The notes under the pieces are model-generated. The model saw nothing but the letters and a program-made list of their open reading frames with translations. It was not told the origin of the DNA and did not search any database. From NCBI GenBank assembly GCA_963837945.1, contig CAWIQD010000032.1:62001-126000 (forward strand): DNA of 64,000 bases, given 5' to 3'. Source of the stretch: CAVUBL01 sp963837945 (GTDB lineage: Bacteria > Acidobacteriota > Thermoanaerobaculia > Multivoradales > DATKCC01). Shown one piece after another: positions 60,912 to 64,000 of the stretch (position 1 is its first letter; every line of letters starts with the position of its first letter). The translations under genes were made by a program, and so were the position numbers.

Positions 60912-62441
60912 ATGTCCGACCCCACCGAAGGCACCACTCCGAGCGCAGCCGTGGAGCGTCCCGAGGAACCCCGGTCCGACGCCCCCGAGGCCGCGACGCC
61001 CGAAACCGGAGAGCCCGCCGCGGAGGCGGCCGAAGCGCCCGCTGCCGAGCCGGCCGCCGAAGCCTCCGCTCCCGAGCCGGCCGCCGAGGCCCCCGCTCCC
61101 GAGGCCGAAGCCTCCGCTCCCGAGCCGGCCACCGAGGCCCCCGCTCCCGAGCCGGCCGCCGAGGCCTCCGCTCCCGCCGCCTCCGGCGAGATGACCGAGG
61201 CCGAGGCCCAGGCCGCCGCCGAGGAGCGGGGCGAGGCCCAGGCCGTGGCGCCCGTGCCCGAGCTGGCCTCCGGCGAGGAGGCTCCCCTCCCCGCCGACCC
61301 GGTCTCGCTCCGCCTGATCGAGGCGCTCGAGAAGGGCACTTCGGTCGAGGGCAAGGTCTTCGGCTGGAACCAGGGCGGCTTCCACGTCCTGATCGACGGC
61401 CTGCTCGCCTTCTGCCCGCGCTCCGAGATCGAGATCGGCAACCCCAAGGCGCCGAAGAAGTACATCGAGAAGACCTACCGCTTCCGGGTCATCGAGCACC
61501 GGCGCCAGGGCAACCGCTTCATCGTCTCGCGCGCCAAGGTGCTCGAGGAGGAGCGCGTCCGGCGCGCCGCCAAGGTGCGCGAGAAGCTCTCGGTGGGCGT
61601 CGAGCTCGAGGGGCACGTGACCTCCCTCACCGGCTTCGGGGCGTTCGTCGACCTGGGCGGCGGGATCGAGGGCATGGTGCACGTCTCCGAGCTCTCGCAC
61701 CGCTCGGTCAACCACCCCAAGGAGGCGGTCAAGAAGGGCCAGAAGGTCAAGGTCAAGGTCCTCAAGATCGAGGCCGAGGGCAACCGGATCTCGCTCTCCA
61801 TGAAGGTCCTCGAGCCCGACCCGTGGGCCGCCTTCTCGGAGGCCCACCCCCGCGGCTCGGAGTTCACCGGCAAGGTGACCGGCAAGACCGAGTTCGGGGT
61901 CTTCGTCGAGGTCGAGCCGGGCATGGAGGGGCTGGTCCACGTCTCGGCGCTGCCCGCCGGGTCGAGCCTCGAGAGCGACGCCTTCGAGCCCGGCAAGCAG
62001 GTCACCGGATGGATCAAGGAGGTCGAGGTCAAGCGCCACCGGATCTCACTGACCCTGCGGCCGATCCCCACCGGGGACCCCTGGCGCAAGGTCGAGGAGC
62101 GCTACCCGGAGGGGGACGTGGTCACCGGCACGGTCGAGGAGATCGCCCCGTTCGGCGTCTTCATCAACCTCGAGCCCGGGCTGACCGGCCTGCTGCCGAC
62201 CTCGGAGATGAACCTGCCGCGCGGCACCAACCCGGGCCGGGCCTACGCCCCGGGCACCGAGGTGCAGGTGCAGGTCGGGCGGATCGAGTCGAAGCGCAAG
62301 CGGATCACGCTGCTGCCGGAAGGCGCCAAGATCGAGGGCTCGCGCACCGACTACCGCGACTACAAGAAGCGCGCGAAGGAGGACGTGGGCAGCGGCATGC
62401 CGACCCTCGCCGCGGCCTTCGAGAAGCTCAAGCAGAAGTAA
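60912..62441 (+). CDS. S1-domain RNA-binding protein (ribosomal protein S1-like)
   Basis: A 509-residue protein. The first 130 residues are low-complexity, built on repeats of AAEAPAPE and ASAPEPA, acidic and probably disordered. Four S1 domains follow: from about residue 140 (VEGKVFGWNQGGFHVLIDGL), 230 (LEGHVTSLTGFGAFVDLGGG with MVHVSELSH), 315 (FTGKVTGKTEFGVFVEVEPG) and 405 (VTGTVEEIAPFGVFINLEPG). Linkers carry the usual WAAFSEAHPRGS and DPWRKVEERYPEGD. Four domains is fewer than the six of E. coli S1 but common in other phyla, so it may be the S1 protein or an accessory paralogue. Confidence 0.88.
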   Translation: MSDPTEGTTPSAAVERPEEPRSDAPEAATPETGEPAAEAAEAPAAEPAAEASAPEPAAEAPAPEAEASAPEPATEAPAPEPAAEASAPAASGEMTEAEAQAAAEERGEAQAVAPVPELASGEEAPLPADPVSLRLIEALEKGTSVEGKVFGWNQGGFHVLIDGLLAFCPRSEIEIGNPKAPKKYIEKTYRFRVIEHRRQGNRFIVSRAKVLEEERVRRAAKVREKLSVGVELEGHVTSLTGFGAFVDLGGGIEGMVHVSELSHRSVNHPKEAVKKGQKVKVKVLKIEAEGNRISLSMKVLEPDPWAAFSEAHPRGSEFTGKVTGKTEFGVFVEVEPGMEGLVHVSALPAGSSLESDAFEPGKQVTGWIKEVEVKRHRISLTLRPIPTGDPWRKVEERYPEGDVVTGTVEEIAPFGVFINLEPGLTGLLPTSEMNLPRGTNPGRAYAPGTEVQVQVGRIESKRKRITLLPEGAKIEGSRTDYRDYKKRAKEDVGSGMPTLAAAFEKLKQK

Positions 62442-62458
62442 CCCGACGCCGGTGCGGA

Positions 62459-62510
62459 ATCACTCCGAACCCATGAAGCGGCCGAGCTCTGCCTCGGCCG
62501 GGCGAACGGG
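62459..62510 (-). repeat. Family 1 palindromic repeat, single copy
   Basis: The longest clean copy on the minus strand: CACTCCGAACCCATGAAGC, then the stem GGCCGAG-CTCTGC-CTCGGCC and GGGCGAACGGG. It lies 18 bases after the stop of the S1 gene, between it and the convergent NrfD gene. Confidence 0.8.
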
Positions 62511-62558
62511 TCGCGGGGCACCCGACGCCGCCCGTTGGCCGGGTGCCCCTACCTCCTG

Positions 62559-63611
62559 CTATGACGCCGGGGTCTCGAGGCGGAGCGGCACCGCGGGGTC
62601 GGCCGCCGACGCCTTCCCGGCCTCGACCCAGCCGAAGCGGGTCACGAGCGACCCGACGAGCGATGAGACCGCCGCCGCCCGCCGCGCCCCGAGCAGCCGG
62701 AGCACGAGCGGCACCGGGCCGGAGAGAACGCCACCGGCGCGCACGATCGCCCCGCTCCGGCCCCGCTTGAGCGGATCGTAGGCCGGGTCGTCGTCGCTCT
62801 CGTGGACCGCGCCGACCGCGGTCTCGGCCGCCGCCGCCGCGAGGCCCAGCGCGTTGAGCGCCCGGCCGCGGTGGCCCATCAGCTCGAGCAGCGCCACCGC
62901 CGAGGCGAGGCCGGAGGCCGCGAAGTGGATCGGCAGCACGCCGACGCTCCGGTTCCAGACCGGGATCGCCGTCGCCCCGACCAGCACTCCGGTGTAGCTC
63001 GCCATCACCGTGCCGGTGGCGGCGGAGAGCACCTCGGCGGCGTTCGCCACCAGCCGCACCGGCAGCGCGGCCCGGCCGCCGCCCTCGCCGGAGCGCGGCG
63101 CCACCAGGTCGGCGAAGACCCTCGCCGCGGCCGTGCTCGAAAAGGCGACCAGGGTCCAGACCCCCATCGACATCGGGCTCTGCGGCTTGAACACCCGGAG
63201 CATGTGGAGGAAGCGCTCGGGGCGCCCGAGGTCCGAGACGAGGAGAGCCGGCGAGACTGCGCCACCCACCGCGGCGATCCAGCGCGCGTGGCGGGCGAGG
63301 TCGCGGTCCGATCCCGCTGCGCGCGCCGCCGCCGCCACCACCGCCGCCGCCCCCGCCGTCCCGCCGACGAAGAAGTAGAGCGGCACCTCCCAGGTCCAGG
63401 ACGGTGGCTTCAGGAGCGGCTCGCCGTAGTAGCCGGTCTCGGCGCTGGCGCGCTCCGCCGCCGGGCGGCCTTCCGCGCCCGGCTCCGGCAGCGGCGAGCC
63501 GGCCGGGCGGATCCCCTCCGCCACGACCTCGCCGGCCTCCTCGGCCTCGCGGCGGATCTCGGCGAGGCGCCGCTCCAGGCGATCGGTGTCGTGCGGGTGC
63601 GCGACGGTCAT
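62559..63611 (-). CDS. NrfD/PsrC-family membrane subunit
   Basis: A 350-residue protein starting at ATG 63611, which overlaps the ferredoxin stop. After a hydrophilic 75-residue start come eight or so membrane helices. Family signs are SWTWEVPLYFFVGGTAGAAA, LVSDLGRPERFLHMLRVFKP, QSPMSMGVWTLVAFSS and VWNRSVGVLPIHF. NrfD-type subunits link a ferredoxin-like subunit to quinones in polysulfide, nitrite or formate respiration. With the ferredoxin before it, this is most like the membrane part of a formate dehydrogenase-type complex, whose large subunit would lie beyond the right edge. Confidence 0.87.
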   Translation of the reverse strand: MTVAHPHDTDRLERRLAEIRREAEEAGEVVAEGIRPAGSPLPEPGAEGRPAAERASAETGYYGEPLLKPPSWTWEVPLYFFVGGTAGAAAVVAAAARAAGSDRDLARHARWIAAVGGAVSPALLVSDLGRPERFLHMLRVFKPQSPMSMGVWTLVAFSSTAAARVFADLVAPRSGEGGGRAALPVRLVANAAEVLSAATGTVMASYTGVLVGATAIPVWNRSVGVLPIHFAASGLASAVALLELMGHRGRALNALGLAAAAAETAVGAVHESDDDPAYDPLKRGRSGAIVRAGGVLSGPVPLVLRLLGARRAAAVSSLVGSLVTRFGWVEAGKASAADPAVPLRLETPAS

Positions 63612-64000
63612 CGGCCACCTCCCAGCAGGAACGAGAGGAGCGATCCCACGGCGAGGGCGCCGGCCGCCATGGCGGCGGCACGCCAGGCCGGTCTCGAGGT
63701 AGACGGTCGGCACCTCCGGGGCCGGCGGCAGGTTGTAGGCGCGCGGATCGCCGCGGACGATGAACAGGGCGTGGGTGCCGCCGACGCTCGTGTCGCGCGG
63801 GTCCCAGAGGACGGCGTCGTCCATCCCCCGCTCGTGGAGCGCCTCGATTCGCGCGTCGGCCTCGTCGCGCAGCTCGTCGAGCTCGCCGAACAGGATCGAG
63901 CCGGTCGGGCAGACCTTGGCGCACGCCGGCTCGAGGCCGCCCGCCTGGCGGTCGTAGCAGAAGGTGCACTTGAACACCCGGCCGTCCTCCTCGCGCCGCT
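63608..64000 (-). pseudogene. 4Fe-4S ferredoxin subunit (FdhB/HybA-like), partial, frameshifted near its end
   Basis: The gene enters from the right edge. The visible part has FKCTFCYDRQAGGLEPACAK and VCPTGSILFGELDEL, with the cysteine pattern of multi-cluster electron-transfer subunits such as the formate dehydrogenase beta subunit. Near 63685 the frame changes: in the shifted frame a C-terminal membrane helix (AAAMAAGALAVGSLLSFLLG) appears and ends at a TGA overlapping the NrfD start. In the unshifted frame the ferredoxin would run on into NrfD. So one indel, probably an assembly error, lies at about 63685. Confidence 0.8.

Noticed and set aside
61020..61190. Short tandem repeats in DNA as a CRISPR-like or satellite array
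   Set aside because: They encode the in-frame Ala/Glu/Pro-rich leader of the S1 protein and have no spacers.
1..64000. tRNA, rRNA, transposase or phage structural genes
   Set aside because: I looked through the intergenic spaces and translated frames and saw none; a covariance-model scan would settle the RNA genes.

Overview
This is a GC-rich (about 70% G+C by eye) bacterial chromosome segment with tightly packed genes, ATGA/GTGA stop-start overlaps and few spacers. The mix of genes (class I HMG-CoA reductase, a hemACD cluster, a DUF5117-type metalloprotease, a fused membrane/spermidine-synthase protein, NrfD-type respiratory proteins, an S1 protein with an Ala/Glu/Pro-rich leader) would suit Acidobacteriota or a similar deep-branching Gram-negative lineage. 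No rRNA or other phylogenetic marker is present, so this placement is a weak inference. I saw no tRNA, rRNA, CRISPR array, transposase or phage structural gene.

Layout. 1-3.6 kb: haem biosynthesis (CcsA/HemX-like end, hemA, hemC, hemD). 3.6-8.6 kb: HMG-CoA reductase with an unusual N-terminal domain, an AarF/UbiB kinase and a FOXRED2-like flavoprotein. 8.7-18.1 kb: lytic transglycosylase MltA, a WG-repeat lipoprotein, then a leftward operon of metalloprotease, glutaminyl cyclotransferase and membrane-bound spermidine synthase-like protein. 18.2-28.3 kb: three different MscS-type channels interleaved with a sulfatase-fold lipoprotein, MurJ and a sirtuin. 28.4-36.6 kb: JmjC-type oxygenase, SYLF protein, a pseudopilin cluster, an alpha-amino-acid ester hydrolase and a pRiA4b ORF-3 family protein.

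36.6-52.6 kb is an accessory, defence-like island. It holds a truncated Rpn-type gene, remains of toxin-antitoxin genes, an RHH/PIN pair, an NYN nuclease with a truncated Panacea-like gene, a complete Panacea-like/PemK-like pair, an AAA ATPase plus subtilase pair resembling the IetAS defence system, an MmeI-like type IIL restriction-modification gene and VapBC. Three direct copies of one small gene of unknown function (called orf207 here), each followed by a GC hairpin, separate these modules like spacers in a cassette array. This is the most unusual structure in the window.

52.6-64 kb: a SEC-C protein, an NmrA-like reductase, a dense cluster of two palindromic repeat families (further copies at 28.4, 60.7 and 62.5 kb), an operon of YchF, Na+/H+ antiporter and a membrane-anchored peptidase-like protein, a four-domain S1 protein, and the end of a ferredoxin/NrfD respiratory module.

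Caution: at least eight otherwise well-conserved genes carry frameshifts, three of them in a single gene. Such a density across unrelated genes is more likely to be indel errors in the assembly than real decay, so the features marked pseudogene for this reason may be intact in the organism.
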